Assembly (NCBI RefSeq): GCF_025291715.1
Contig: NZ_JAMBIZ010000022.1
Coordinates: 1-59,534 of the forward strand
DNA from: Metasolibacillus sp.
GTDB taxonomy: Bacteria > Bacillota > Bacilli > Bacillales_A > Planococcaceae
DNA length: 59,534 nucleotides
Direction of reading: 5' to 3'
Shown: in pieces, positions 38,138-46,252 of the stretch
Layout of the letters: every line of letters starts with the position of its first letter
Numbering within the stretch: the first letter of the stretch is position 1
Made by a program: the position numbers and the translations under genes
The notes under the pieces: model-generated
The model's database searches: none
Seen by the model: only the letters and a program-made list of their open reading frames with translations
Told to the model about the DNA's origin: nothing

Positions 38138-39010
38138 TTATTTTTCAACTGGCACAACAGCGCCTTCCCATTCCTCTAAAATAAAGTCTTGGATTTCTTT
38201 TGATGTTAATACTTCTACTAATTTTTTGATCGCATCGCTATTTTCATCGCCTGTACGTGTAGCAATAATGTTTACATATGGAGAATCTGAGCTCTCAATT
38301 GCGATTGAATCGTTAATTGGGCTAATGCCTGCATCGATAGCGAAGTTTGAATTAATGACAACAACGTCACCTTCACCATTTTCAAAATAAGTAACTAACA
38401 TTTCTGGTGCAGAGTCTGCATCAAATACAAGATTTTTTGGATTTTCTACAATATCCTCTAAACGCGCCTCAGATTTTACAACGCCTTCTTTTAAAGTAAT
38501 TAAACCTAAGCTTTCAAACAATGTTAAAATACGACCTTGCTCTGTTACAGAGTTTGAAATAATAATTGTTGCGCCGTCTGGTAATTCATCAAGTGATTTA
38601 TATTTTTGTGAGTAAACGCCGATTGGCTCGATATGAATACCACCTGCATTCGCAAAGTCATAGCCTTTTTCCTTCATTTCATTTTCGAAATATGGAATCG
38701 TTTGGAAATAGTTCGCATCTAATTCACCAGAATCTAAATCTTGGTTTGGCAATATATAATCTTGGTATGGACGAACTTCAATTTCAACGCCTTGCTCAGC
38801 TAAAATTGGCTTCGCTTTTTCTAAAATAATATCATGTAAACCGTATGATGCACCTACTACTAATTTTGTTGGCTCTGCTGTTTCTGTTGTACCATTGTCA
38901 CCTTCTGTGTTGCTACCTGTTGTTTCTTGCTCTTTATCTTCTTTAGCACCACAAGCTGCTAATACTAGCGCAAGTGCTGAGAATAATAAGATTGATAACC
39001 ATTTTTTCAT
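38138..39010 (-). CDS. metQ: Methionine ABC transporter, substrate-binding lipoprotein MetQ
   Basis: A 290-residue NlpA/MetQ-family lipoprotein. The signal peptide ends LVLAAC, with the lipidated cysteine at about residue 20, followed by a Thr/Glu/Asn-rich linker. The binding domain has KLVVGASYGLHDIILEKAKP and DLDSGELDANYFQTIPYFEN, the methionine-pocket segments of the family. Last gene of metNIQ, controlled by the SAM-I riboswitch upstream of metN. Confidence 0.94.
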   Translation of the reverse strand: MKKWLSILLFSALALVLAACGAKEDKEQETTGSNTEGDNGTTETAEPTKLVVGASYGLHDIILEKAKPILAEQGVEIEVRPYQDYILPNQDLDSGELDANYFQTIPYFENEMKEKGYDFANAGGIHIEPIGVYSQKYKSLDELPDGATIIISNSVTEQGRILTLFESLGLITLKEGVVKSEARLEDIVENPKNLVFDADSAPEMLVTYFENGEGDVVVINSNFAIDAGISPINDSIAIESSDSPYVNIIATRTGDENSDAIKKLVEVLTSKEIQDFILEEWEGAVVPVEK

Positions 39011-39068
39011 GTTTTTTCTTCCTCTCTTTTTTCACTTTCTATATGTCAACAAGTTACCTTGTAAAGAC

Positions 39069-39743
39069 CTAACGTTTATCTACTTTGACTGTCAAAATAT
39101 CACCAATCCATTGAATAATAAAGACGATGACTAAAATAAAAATTGTTGCTACTTGTGTTACATCGCTACGGCTACGTTGGAAGCCATCGATATAGGCAAG
39201 CTGACCTAAACCACCTGCACCGATAATCCCTGACATGGCTGTATAGCCAACAAGTGCAACGGCTGTTACTGTAATACCTGAAATTAAAGCTGGCAATGAT
39301 TCAGGAATCAAGACCTTCCAAATAATCGTCGATGTTTTCGCCCCCATTGAACGTGCTGCCTCGATAACACCTTTATCAATTTCACGCAATGCAATAAGTA
39401 CCATGCGCGCATAAAACGGTGCTGCTCCAACAATTAAAGCTGGTAGAGCAGCATTCGTTCCACGAATTGTTCCCACGATGAATAGCGTAAAAGGAATTAA
39501 TAAAATAATTAAAACGACAAATGGAATGGAACGAAAAATATTCACAAGTGACCCAGTAATAAAATTGACGATTTTATTTGCCCACAGCTGATGTGGGCTT
39601 GTTAAAAATAGTACAATACCGATTGCTAGCCCTAAAATAAATGTAATTACAGTAGAAATTGTTGTCATATAAATCGTTTCATAGGCTGCTTGCCACATTT
39701 TGTCCCAATTGACGTTCGGAAATAATTGCTCAACCACGTTCAA
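39069..39743 (-). CDS. metI: Methionine ABC transporter, permease MetI
   Basis: A 224-residue inner-membrane permease with five predicted helices. The EAA loop that contacts MetN reads EIDKGVIEAARSMGAKTSTIIWKV (about residues 125-148). The gene is called metP in B. subtilis. Its start overlaps the end of metN by 14 bases, which indicates coupled translation. Confidence 0.94.
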   Translation of the reverse strand: MNVVEQLFPNVNWDKMWQAAYETIYMTTISTVITFILGLAIGIVLFLTSPHQLWANKIVNFITGSLVNIFRSIPFVVLIILLIPFTLFIVGTIRGTNAALPALIVGAAPFYARMVLIALREIDKGVIEAARSMGAKTSTIIWKVLIPESLPALISGITVTAVALVGYTAMSGIIGAGGLGQLAYIDGFQRSRSDVTQVATIFILVIVFIIQWIGDILTVKVDKR

Positions 39744-40755
39744 TCACCTCCGCTTGAATATTGTTTGTTGCTAATAGCTGCAATGCACTTTCAATACTTT
39801 CTTTACCTCCATCAATATGCACGATGAGCGTACCGTAAGGACCATTTGCCGTATGTGAAATAGCACCATGCAAAATATTAATATCAACATCGAATTGTTT
39901 AATTAGCTGCGACATAATGGGCTCTTTTGTTGATTGACCTACAAAGGTCACGCGCACAATTTTGCCAGTCGGATAGTTAGCTACAATTTGCTCGATGGAT
40001 TCCTTCGTCTCACTTGAATCAGAAACTTGTGACACGAAGTTTTTCGTAATCGTTGCCTGCGGATTTTGGAACACCTCAAGCACTTTGCCTTGCTCGACAA
40101 CTTGTCCAGCTTCCATCACTGCAACGCGATGACAAATTTTACGAATAACATGCATTTCATGTGTAATTAAAACGATTGTCAGCCCTAGCTTTTGATTAAT
40201 ATTCAAGAGTAGCTCTAAAATAGCATCCGTCGTTTCAGGGTCTAGCGCTGAAGTTGCCTCATCACAGAGCAATACTTCTGGGTTATTTGCTAATGCACGG
40301 GCAATGCCAACTCGCTGCTTTTGCCCTCCTGATAGCTGTGAAGGATATGCTTTCTCCCTTCCGTTTAAACCGACTAGCTCCACTAGCTCCTGCACACGGT
40401 TTGCTCGCTCGCTTTTACTAACACCCGCAATTTCTAATGGAAATGCGATATTTTCCTCAACCGTACGTGACCAAAGCAAATTAAAATGTTGAAAAATCAT
40501 GCTTATTTTCTGACGTGCTTGGCGTAAGCTTGCACCAGAAGTATGCGCAATATCCTCACCATTGACAATGACTTCTCCAGTTGTTGGCTTTTCCAAACCG
40601 TTAAGCAAGCGAATCATTGTACTTTTTCCTGCGCCACTGTAGCCGATAATGCCAAATATTTCGCCTTGATTGATTGTTAAATTAACATCACGAACAGCGG
40701 TCAAATCGCCATTTTTCGTTTTGTAAACTTTCGTTATATTAGATAATTGAATCAT
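39730..40755 (-). CDS. metN: Methionine ABC transporter, ATPase MetN
   Basis: A 341-residue ATPase with Walker A GYSGAGKST (about residues 38-46), signature LSGGQKQRVGIARAL and Walker B EVLLCDEATSALD. The last 90 residues form the NIL/C2 domain (GKIVRVTFVGQS...) that binds methionine and inhibits transport. The ATG at 40755 follows AAAGGAG; a longer frame from 40848 only reads back through the riboswitch. First gene of the operon. Confidence 0.95.
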   Translation of the reverse strand: MIQLSNITKVYKTKNGDLTAVRDVNLTINQGEIFGIIGYSGAGKSTMIRLLNGLEKPTTGEVIVNGEDIAHTSGASLRQARQKISMIFQHFNLLWSRTVEENIAFPLEIAGVSKSERANRVQELVELVGLNGREKAYPSQLSGGQKQRVGIARALANNPEVLLCDEATSALDPETTDAILELLLNINQKLGLTIVLITHEMHVIRKICHRVAVMEAGQVVEQGKVLEVFQNPQATITKNFVSQVSDSSETKESIEQIVANYPTGKIVRVTFVGQSTKEPIMSQLIKQFDVDINILHGAISHTANGPYGTLIVHIDGGKESIESALQLLATNNIQAEVIERG

Positions 40756-40778
40756 CGTTATTCTCCTTTTAAAAATCA

Positions 40779-40946
40779 AAAAAACCTTTCCACTTTGAGC
40801 AAGCAGAAAGGTTTTACATAATGAATTTATGTTGAACCATTCTCTCATCTTTCAAAGTGTATACTTTGTGTGACTTGGCACCTTTTCACATTCGTGATGG
40901 TTGCCGGGCTTCATAGGGCACTTCCCTCCGCCGCTCTTTATAAGAG
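40779..40946 (-). ncRNA. SAM-I riboswitch (S-box) with terminator
   Basis: Read on the minus strand: P1 CTCTTATAAAGAG (40946-40934), then GCGGAGGGAAGTGCCCTATG, GAAGCCCGGCAACC, GGTGCCAAGTC and CACA segments, all canonical S-box blocks. A terminator stem AAAACCTTTC.../...GAAAGGTTTT with a T run (40815-40778) ends it just before the metN ribosome site. High S-adenosylmethionine would stop transcription of metNIQ. Confidence 0.95.
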
Positions 40947-41004
40947 GATTTATTTAATTTGTAAATTTAGTATGAATGTACTTTATCACGATATAAAAAG
41001 TGCG

Positions 41005-41310
41005 TCAACTACTTTTTAATATTTCATATAAATTTAGTACGGATTGAAAGGCATAAATTTTTTCCATTGTGCCGTCATCCCTTGCTATTACTAGGCATGG
41101 AACACTTTCTACTTGCAACTCCAAGGCTAATTTTTCAGAATAGTTTAAATTCATTTTTCCTATTGGCATAGTAGGTAATAGCTGTTCCACGACATCCATC
41201 ATTTTCGATGCGATGGCACATGTTCCACATATTGGCGTATATAAATATAGCGTGACAACATCATTATTAGTTAACTGCTGTTGCCACTGCTCGATTGTCC
41301 ATTCTTCCAT
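41005..41310 (-). CDS. yusE: Thioredoxin-like protein YusE
   Basis: A thioredoxin-fold protein of about 101 residues. The active site is ICGTCAIA (CxxC near residues 27-30), and the cis-proline is in VESVPCLVI, where a cysteine follows it. The ATG at 41310 gives better spacing from GTAGG than the one at 41316. It is adjacent to yusF and gcvH, as in B. subtilis. Its partner is not known. Confidence 0.87.
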   Translation of the reverse strand: MEEWTIEQWQQQLTNNDVVTLYLYTPICGTCAIASKMMDVVEQLLPTMPIGKMNLNYSEKLALELQVESVPCLVIARDDGTMEKIYAFQSVLNLYEILKSS

Positions 41311-41320
41311 TATCATTGTC

Positions 41321-41638
41321 CTACTTTGTACGTATATTTGCTTTTTTCAAAAGTGTAGCTAACACAGTTGTTGGGGTTGTTGCAACCTCTTTATATTGTG
41401 CAGGTATTTCGAGCTGAATAGCCTCTGAATAAACTCGCTTCATTAGCTTACGCATTTTTTGCCCTGATACATCCGCATCAAAAAGCGTATAAAATTTAAG
41501 ATACTCATATGGTGCTAAAAGTTCAAGCAAATTGTCTTCACTCATCGTTCCGTTTGTACATAATATAATCGCATCCTCGGCAATTACTTGCTCCAGCTTT
41601 AATTTATCCGAACGCCCTTCTACAACCATACAAATCAT
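41321..41638 (-). CDS. yusF: Toprim-domain protein YusF
   Basis: A protein of about 105 residues with a small Toprim fold: VVEGRSDKLKLEQVI carries the glutamate (about residue 6), and LFDADVSGQKMRKL carries the DxD pair. The family relates to RNase M5 and primase Toprim domains, but the function of YusF is unknown. The ATG at 41638 follows AAAGGAG; an upstream frame from 41704 crosses this site. It ends four bases before yusE's first possible ATG. Confidence 0.86.
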   Translation of the reverse strand: MICMVVEGRSDKLKLEQVIAEDAIILCTNGTMSEDNLLELLAPYEYLKFYTLFDADVSGQKMRKLMKRVYSEAIQLEIPAQYKEVATTPTTVLATLLKKANIRTK

Positions 41639-41658
41639 CAAAATTCTCCTTTCATACG

Positions 41659-41712
41659 CAAATGGGGTGCCAGGAAAGCAGATCAATATCTGTTTTACCG
41701 ACACCCCCTTTA
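41659..41712 (-). terminator. Hairpin between gcvH and yusF
   Basis: An imperfect inverted repeat (GGGGTGCC...AGAT / ATCT...CACCCC) forms a long hairpin after the gcvH stop. The following T tract is weak, so it may attenuate rather than stop transcription. Confidence 0.45.
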
Positions 41713-41720
41713 TATTTGTT

Positions 41721-42101
41721 TTACTCAGCAGTCATTTCGTCGTATTGCTCCGAAGTCATTAACTCATCTACTTCAGATGGGTTCGATAGCTCAACAACAA
41801 CCATCCATGCTTGCTCATATGGAGATTCGTTCACGAATTCTGGGCTATCACCTAACTCTTCGTTTACTTCTACAACTTTGCCTGATACGGGCGCATATAG
41901 CTCCGATACAGTTTTAACTGACTCAACGCTACCAAATGGCTCGTTCAACGTTAATTCGTCGCCTACTTCTGGTAGTTCAACGAATACGATATCGCCTAGT
42001 TCATTTTGTGCAAAATGCGTAATACCGATACGCGCCTTGCCGTCTTCAACTTTTACCCATTCGTGCTCTTTAGAATAACGTAATTCTGTTGGTGTGCTCA
42101 T
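41721..42101 (-). CDS. gcvH: Glycine cleavage system H protein
   Basis: A 126-residue lipoyl carrier protein. The lipoylation lysine is in [15 protein letters not shown] (about residues 57-71). It carries the aminomethyl group between the P and T proteins, and in Bacilli it is also the donor for lipoyl relay to other complexes. LipA at 11.4 kb would complete its cofactor. The ATG at 42101 follows GGAGGGG. The other gcv genes are not in this window. Confidence 0.95.
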   Translation of the reverse strand: MSTPTELRYSKEHEWVKVEDGKARIGITHFAQNELGDIVFVELPEVGDELTLNEPFGSVESVKTVSELYAPVSGKVVEVNEELGDSPEFVNESPYEQAWMVVVELSNPSEVDELMTSEQYDEMTAE

Positions 42102-42178
42102 GAAAACCCCTCCAAATATGTAATACATTCATTTTCAGTTTGCCATATTTCTTACGTAAAAACAAGCTACTATTCACG

Positions 42179-42535
42179 TTATTTCCACGATTCTAAGAAG
42201 TCAGACTCCTTGAAGCCTAACGTCACTTTTTTGCCATCCGTTACAAGCGGTCGCTTAATCAGCATACCATCAGACGCCAGCAAGGCTAATTGCTCATCCT
42301 CTGTCATTTCTGCTAGCTTATCCTTCAAGCCTAGCTCCTTATATTTCATCCCAGATGTATTAAAAAATTTCTTCAACGGCAGCCCGCTCGCCTCATAAAT
42401 TGCTTGCAGCTGCTCCTTTGTCGGTGTTTCTTCTACAATATGTATCGACTCATACGTAATATGCTGATCATCCAACCATTTTTGCGCTTTTTTACATGTT
42501 GAACATTTTGGATATTGATAAATTTGAATTGTCAT
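42179..42535 (-). CDS. yusI: ArsC/Spx family protein YusI
   Basis: A 118-residue protein of the ArsC/Spx thioredoxin-like family. CSTCKKAQKWLD at residues 11-22 holds the CxxC, and LIKRPLV near residue 93 is the family's RP motif. It lacks clear Spx RNA-polymerase-contact features, so it is more likely a reductase-like protein of unknown substrate. Conserved next to gcvH as in B. subtilis. Confidence 0.88.
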   Translation of the reverse strand: MTIQIYQYPKCSTCKKAQKWLDDQHITYESIHIVEETPTKEQLQAIYEASGLPLKKFFNTSGMKYKELGLKDKLAEMTEDEQLALLASDGMLIKRPLVTDGKKVTLGFKESDFLESWK

Positions 42536-42649
42536 TTGCCAGTCGCTCCTTTTTCATTGCTTCTTAAAAATCATATCATAAATTCTTTTAAAAAGACCTT
42601 GAAAAACATTTTATATCATATTACCTTGTTCTAGAAAGGGGACTGAAGT

Positions 42650-43099
42650 ATGAACATGACAATTGAACAACTACCCTCATCAAAAATCGCCTATTTCCGA
42701 AGCATCGGGGAGTATGGAGGAGAGAAAAACCAAGAATTGATGGAAGCTTTTAAAGAATGGGCAAAATTGCAAAATATATTTGAGCAATCTATTATTTTAG
42801 GCATACCACAGGATAATCCACAAATTGTTCTGAAAGAGGAATGTCGTTATGATGTTTGTGCTATTGTAAGTGAAGATTTTAACGTCACAGCGCCCGCTCA
42901 AGTTGGTAAATTTTCAGGTGGCAAATATGCTGTTTTCTTACTTGACCATACCAAAGAAGCTGTTAGTGAATTTTGGAAAAATATTTTTAATATGATTGAA
43001 AAAAATCATTTATCTATTAGGGAGCAGCCGATTATTGAAAGGTATACGGCTCAAATGATTAATCAGCATTTATGTGAAATATTAGTGCCTATTCAGTAA
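42650..43099 (+). CDS. GyrI-like small-molecule-binding domain protein
   Basis: A 149-residue stand-alone GyrI-like (AraC effector-binding, SOUL-like) domain. It begins MTIEQLPSSKIAYFRSIGEYG, with the typical second half FSGGKYAVFLLDHTKEAVSEFWKNIF. Such proteins bind drugs or other hydrophobic small molecules; some hydrolyse them. There is no DNA-binding domain. AAAGGGG precedes the ATG. It is inserted in the otherwise conserved yusI-fad interval. Confidence 0.85.
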   Translation: MNMTIEQLPSSKIAYFRSIGEYGGEKNQELMEAFKEWAKLQNIFEQSIILGIPQDNPQIVLKEECRYDVCAIVSEDFNVTAPAQVGKFSGGKYAVFLLDHTKEAVSEFWKNIFNMIEKNHLSIREQPIIERYTAQMINQHLCEILVPIQ

Positions 43100-43130
43100 A
43101 GGGAAGTGCTGTTATTTTTTAATTCAAAAG

Positions 43131-43172
43131 TAACAATTCGCCCGACCAAGTGGCGAATTCGCTCTACCAAAC
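43131..43172. repeat. 21-bp-period array D, two units
   Basis: AATTCGCCCGACCAAG at 43135 and AATTCGCTCTACCAAA at 43156 are 21 bp apart. They lie about 35 bases after the stop codon of the GyrI-like gene, TTCGC on its coding strand. Same family as arrays A, B, C and E. Confidence 0.75.
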
Positions 43173-43182
43173 ATAAATAGAA

Positions 43183-43207
43183 GGCTATCCAAAATATTTG
43201 GATAGCC
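43183..43207 (-). terminator. Terminator of the fad operon
   Basis: Perfect 11-bp stem GGCTATCCAAA/TTTGGATAGCC with a 3-base loop, eight bases after the fadE stop codon. Confidence 0.75.
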
Positions 43208-43215
43208 CCACAATA

Positions 43216-44988
43216 TTAAACGATGTACTTCTCTGCCTCGATTAATTTCTCAGCAGCTTCACGTTTTTTTGTGATTAAGTTGTATGGGTTGTTGCGTGTT
43301 AATTTGCGCAGTGCTGATAATGTCATACGACCTGCATCACCTTCAACTGACGCAAGCAATGTATCCTTTGCTTCTTTTTCGATTTCTGCAAATGCTTCTT
43401 GACAGAAAATTTGCGTATATAGAAGCTTTTGTGCTGCTTTTTCTGCACCATCACGCTCGATTGCTTTTTGCGTGCGGATAACTGCTGATTCCATTGCGTA
43501 TAATTGGTTGGCGATGTTGGCGATTTTCACCAATACCTCTTGCTCCGCCTCTAATTTCACACCAAAACGCTGAGCTGCTGCGCCTGCTGCTAATACGCCA
43601 ATTTTTTTGGCGTTTTTCACTAAGTATAGCTCTTGTGCTAATGGCTCATCGCCCACTTCTTCAGGCATCATCATTAATAGCTCTGATTGCAGGTTTTGCG
43701 CAACTTGTAATAATGGTAGCTCACCTTTTAACGCCTTTTTCATAAATGTGCCTGGTACGATCATACGGTTGATTTCGTTTGTACCCTCGAAAATACGGTT
43801 AATACGAGAGTCGCGGTAAATGCGCTCCACCTCGTATTCTGCCATGAAGCCATAGCCGCCGTGTAATTGCACTGCTTCATCTGCCACATAGTCCAATGTT
43901 TCAGAGCCGAATACTTTAGCGATCGAGCACTCAATTGCATATTCAGCTACTGCACCAGCAATTGCTTTGCCATCCTTTTGTTCTTCAGCTGATAATTGAC
44001 CTAGACGATCTTCGAAGTAGCCTACTGTACGATAGTTTAACGATTCAGATGCATAAATATGTGAAGCCATCGTTGCTAGCTTTTCTTTCGTTAAATTGAA
44101 GCTTGAAATTGGCGTATTGAATTGCTTACGTTGGTTGGCATATTGTACAGCTAATTCAAAGGCACGCTTTGAGCCACCTACAGTACCTACACCTAATTTA
44201 TAGCGTCCGATATTTAAAATGTTGAAGGCAATAATATGACCGCGTCCTACTTCACCTAATAAGTTTTCAACAGGTACTTCTGCATCCTCTAAAATTAATG
44301 TACGTGTTGAAGATGATTTAATCCCCATTTTCTTCTCTTCAGGACCTACAGAAACGCCTGGATATGAGCGCTCTACGATAAATGCAGAGAATTTGTCGCC
44401 ATCAATTTTAGCGTAAACAACGAAGACATCCGCAAAGCCTGCGTTCGTAATCCATTGCTTTTCACCATTTAATACGTAGTGTGTGCCTGCATCGTTTAGC
44501 TTTGCTGTCGTTTTTGCGCCCAATGCATCGGAACCTGAGCCTGGCTCTGTCAAGGCGTATGCTGCAATTAATTCACCTGAAGCAAGCTTTGGTAAGTATT
44601 TTGATTTTTGCTCATGGTTTCCGAACAATACGATTGGTAATGAACCGATACCAACATGGGCACCGTGTGTGATTGAGAAGCCACCTGCTACAGACATTTT
44701 TTCTGCGATTAGTGCAGAGGAAATTTTGTCTAAGCCTAAGCCTTCGTATTCTTCTGGTACGTCTGCTGCTAAAAGACCTAATTCACCTGCTGTTTTTAAT
44801 AAACGTACAGAGTGGTCGAATTCATGGTTTTCTAAATTTTCTACAACTGGTAGTACTTCGTTTGCTACATACTCCTCTGTTGTTTTCGCAATCATTTTTT
44901 GCTCATCCGTGAAATCCTCTGGCGTAATGACGCGATTAATATCTACTTCTTCTACTAAAAAGCTTCCACCTTTAATAATGTTTGTCAT
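43216..44988 (-). CDS. fadE: Acyl-CoA dehydrogenase FadE
   Basis: A 590-residue acyl-CoA dehydrogenase catalysing the first step of beta-oxidation. FAD and substrate segments are visible: AYALTEPGSGSDALGAKTTA (about residues 145-164) and the C-terminal ADEAVQLHGGYGFMAEYEVERIYRD. The extra C-terminal domain of about 180 residues is typical of the long YusJ-type enzymes. The ATG at 44988 follows AAGGGGGAA; the in-frame codons upstream are not supported. Last gene of fadN-fadA-fadE. Confidence 0.94.
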   Translation of the reverse strand: MTNIIKGGSFLVEEVDINRVITPEDFTDEQKMIAKTTEEYVANEVLPVVENLENHEFDHSVRLLKTAGELGLLAADVPEEYEGLGLDKISSALIAEKMSVAGGFSITHGAHVGIGSLPIVLFGNHEQKSKYLPKLASGELIAAYALTEPGSGSDALGAKTTAKLNDAGTHYVLNGEKQWITNAGFADVFVVYAKIDGDKFSAFIVERSYPGVSVGPEEKKMGIKSSSTRTLILEDAEVPVENLLGEVGRGHIIAFNILNIGRYKLGVGTVGGSKRAFELAVQYANQRKQFNTPISSFNLTKEKLATMASHIYASESLNYRTVGYFEDRLGQLSAEEQKDGKAIAGAVAEYAIECSIAKVFGSETLDYVADEAVQLHGGYGFMAEYEVERIYRDSRINRIFEGTNEINRMIVPGTFMKKALKGELPLLQVAQNLQSELLMMMPEEVGDEPLAQELYLVKNAKKIGVLAAGAAAQRFGVKLEAEQEVLVKIANIANQLYAMESAVIRTQKAIERDGAEKAAQKLLYTQIFCQEAFAEIEKEAKDTLLASVEGDAGRMTLSALRKLTRNNPYNLITKKREAAEKLIEAEKYIV

Positions 44989-45008
44989 TATTAGTTCCCC
45001 CTTATTTT

Positions 45009-45042
45009 GAGTGCCAGGCACTCACACAATTCTCACACAATT
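45009..45042. repeat. Small palindrome and 11-bp direct repeat
   Basis: GAGTGCCAGGCACTC (45009-45023) is a 7-bp inverted repeat, and CTCACACAATT occurs twice 11 bp apart (45021 and 45032). Both lie between fadA and fadE. The hairpin lacks a T run and may affect mRNA processing. Confidence 0.5.
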
Positions 45043-45057
45043 TCCAATCTAGCCTTG

Positions 45058-46233
45058 TTATAGTATTTCGAACACACCAGCAGCACCCATACCGCCACCG
45101 ATACACATTGTCACAACGCCATATTTGCCGCCACGACGCTTTAGTTCGTGAATTAATTTCAATGTTAAAATCGTGCCTGTTGCACCAAGTGGATGCCCCA
45201 ATGCAATCGCTCCACCATTGACGTTTACTTTTTCTTCATCAATGCCTAAATGACGTACAACCTGCAATGATTGTGAGGCGAACGCTTCGTTGATTTCCCA
45301 TAAATCAATTTGCTCCTGCGTTAAGCCAGCAATTTCTAACGCTTTTGGCACAGCGACAATCGGACCAATGCCCATTACTTCTGGCGCTACTCCACCAACC
45401 GCAAAGCCTAAAAACTTTGCAAGTGGCTTTAAGCCTTGTGCCTCTGCCTCTTCTTTATCCATCACCAAGACTGCGGCTGCCCCGTCTGATGTTTGTGAAG
45501 AGTTGCCTGCTGTTACAGAGCCTTTAACATTAAAGGCTGGACGTAATTTAGCTAAACCTTCCACAGAAGTGCCTGGACGCACACCCTCGTCTGTATCGAA
45601 AATAAATTTCTTTTCCTGTAATTTGTTTTTCTCGTCTACATAATGCTGGACAACTTCAACAGGTACGATTTCATCCTTAAATTTGCCCTCTTTAATCGCT
45701 TTTTCAGCTAATTCATGTGAGCGTACCGCAAATTTATCTTGGTCTTCACGGCTCACTTCATAGCGCTGTGCTACTTCCTCTGCCGTATGTCCCATGCTCA
45801 TATAATACTGTGGTGCTTCCTCTGCAAGCTTCGGATTCAAGCGAATCGTATTTCCTGTCATCGGAATCATACTCATCGACTCAACGCCACCTGCTAGTAT
45901 CGCCTTGGAATGTCCTAGCATAATGCGCTCTGCAGCATAGGCAATTGTTTGTAAGCCTGATGAACAGAAACGGTTGACTGTTAATGCAGGTGTTGTATCT
46001 GGTAACCCTGCTAATGCTCCAATATTACGTGCTATATTCATGCCCTGCTCTGCTTCTGGCATCGCACAGCCCATAATTAAATCATCAATCGGCCCTTCGT
46101 AACCTGCTCGATTCAATGCTTCTTTGACAACAAGTGCACCGAAATCATCTGGACGGACTGTTGCTAACGACCCCTTCTTTGCTTTCCCAATCGGTGTACG
46201 AGCACCTGCTACAATGACGGCTTCACGCATCAT
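45058..46233 (-). CDS. fadA: Acetyl-CoA C-acyltransferase FadA
   Basis: A 391-residue thiolase that cleaves 3-ketoacyl-CoA. The nucleophile cysteine is in NRFCSSGLQTIAYAAE (about residue 89), the catalytic histidine in NVNGGAIALGHPLGATG (about residue 350), and the second cysteine in TMCIGGGMGAAGVFE (about residue 379). It follows fadN by 19 bases and has a GGGGGATA ribosome site. Confidence 0.96.
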   Translation of the reverse strand: MMREAVIVAGARTPIGKAKKGSLATVRPDDFGALVVKEALNRAGYEGPIDDLIMGCAMPEAEQGMNIARNIGALAGLPDTTPALTVNRFCSSGLQTIAYAAERIMLGHSKAILAGGVESMSMIPMTGNTIRLNPKLAEEAPQYYMSMGHTAEEVAQRYEVSREDQDKFAVRSHELAEKAIKEGKFKDEIVPVEVVQHYVDEKNKLQEKKFIFDTDEGVRPGTSVEGLAKLRPAFNVKGSVTAGNSSQTSDGAAAVLVMDKEEAEAQGLKPLAKFLGFAVGGVAPEVMGIGPIVAVPKALEIAGLTQEQIDLWEINEAFASQSLQVVRHLGIDEEKVNVNGGAIALGHPLGATGTILTLKLIHELKRRGGKYGVVTMCIGGGMGAAGVFEIL

Positions 46234-46252
46234 TCATATCCCCCTTCTATGA

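Noticed and set aside
40756-40848. N-terminal extension of MetN
   Set aside because: The in-frame codons upstream of 40755 lie in the riboswitch terminator; the ribosome site fixes the ATG at 40755.
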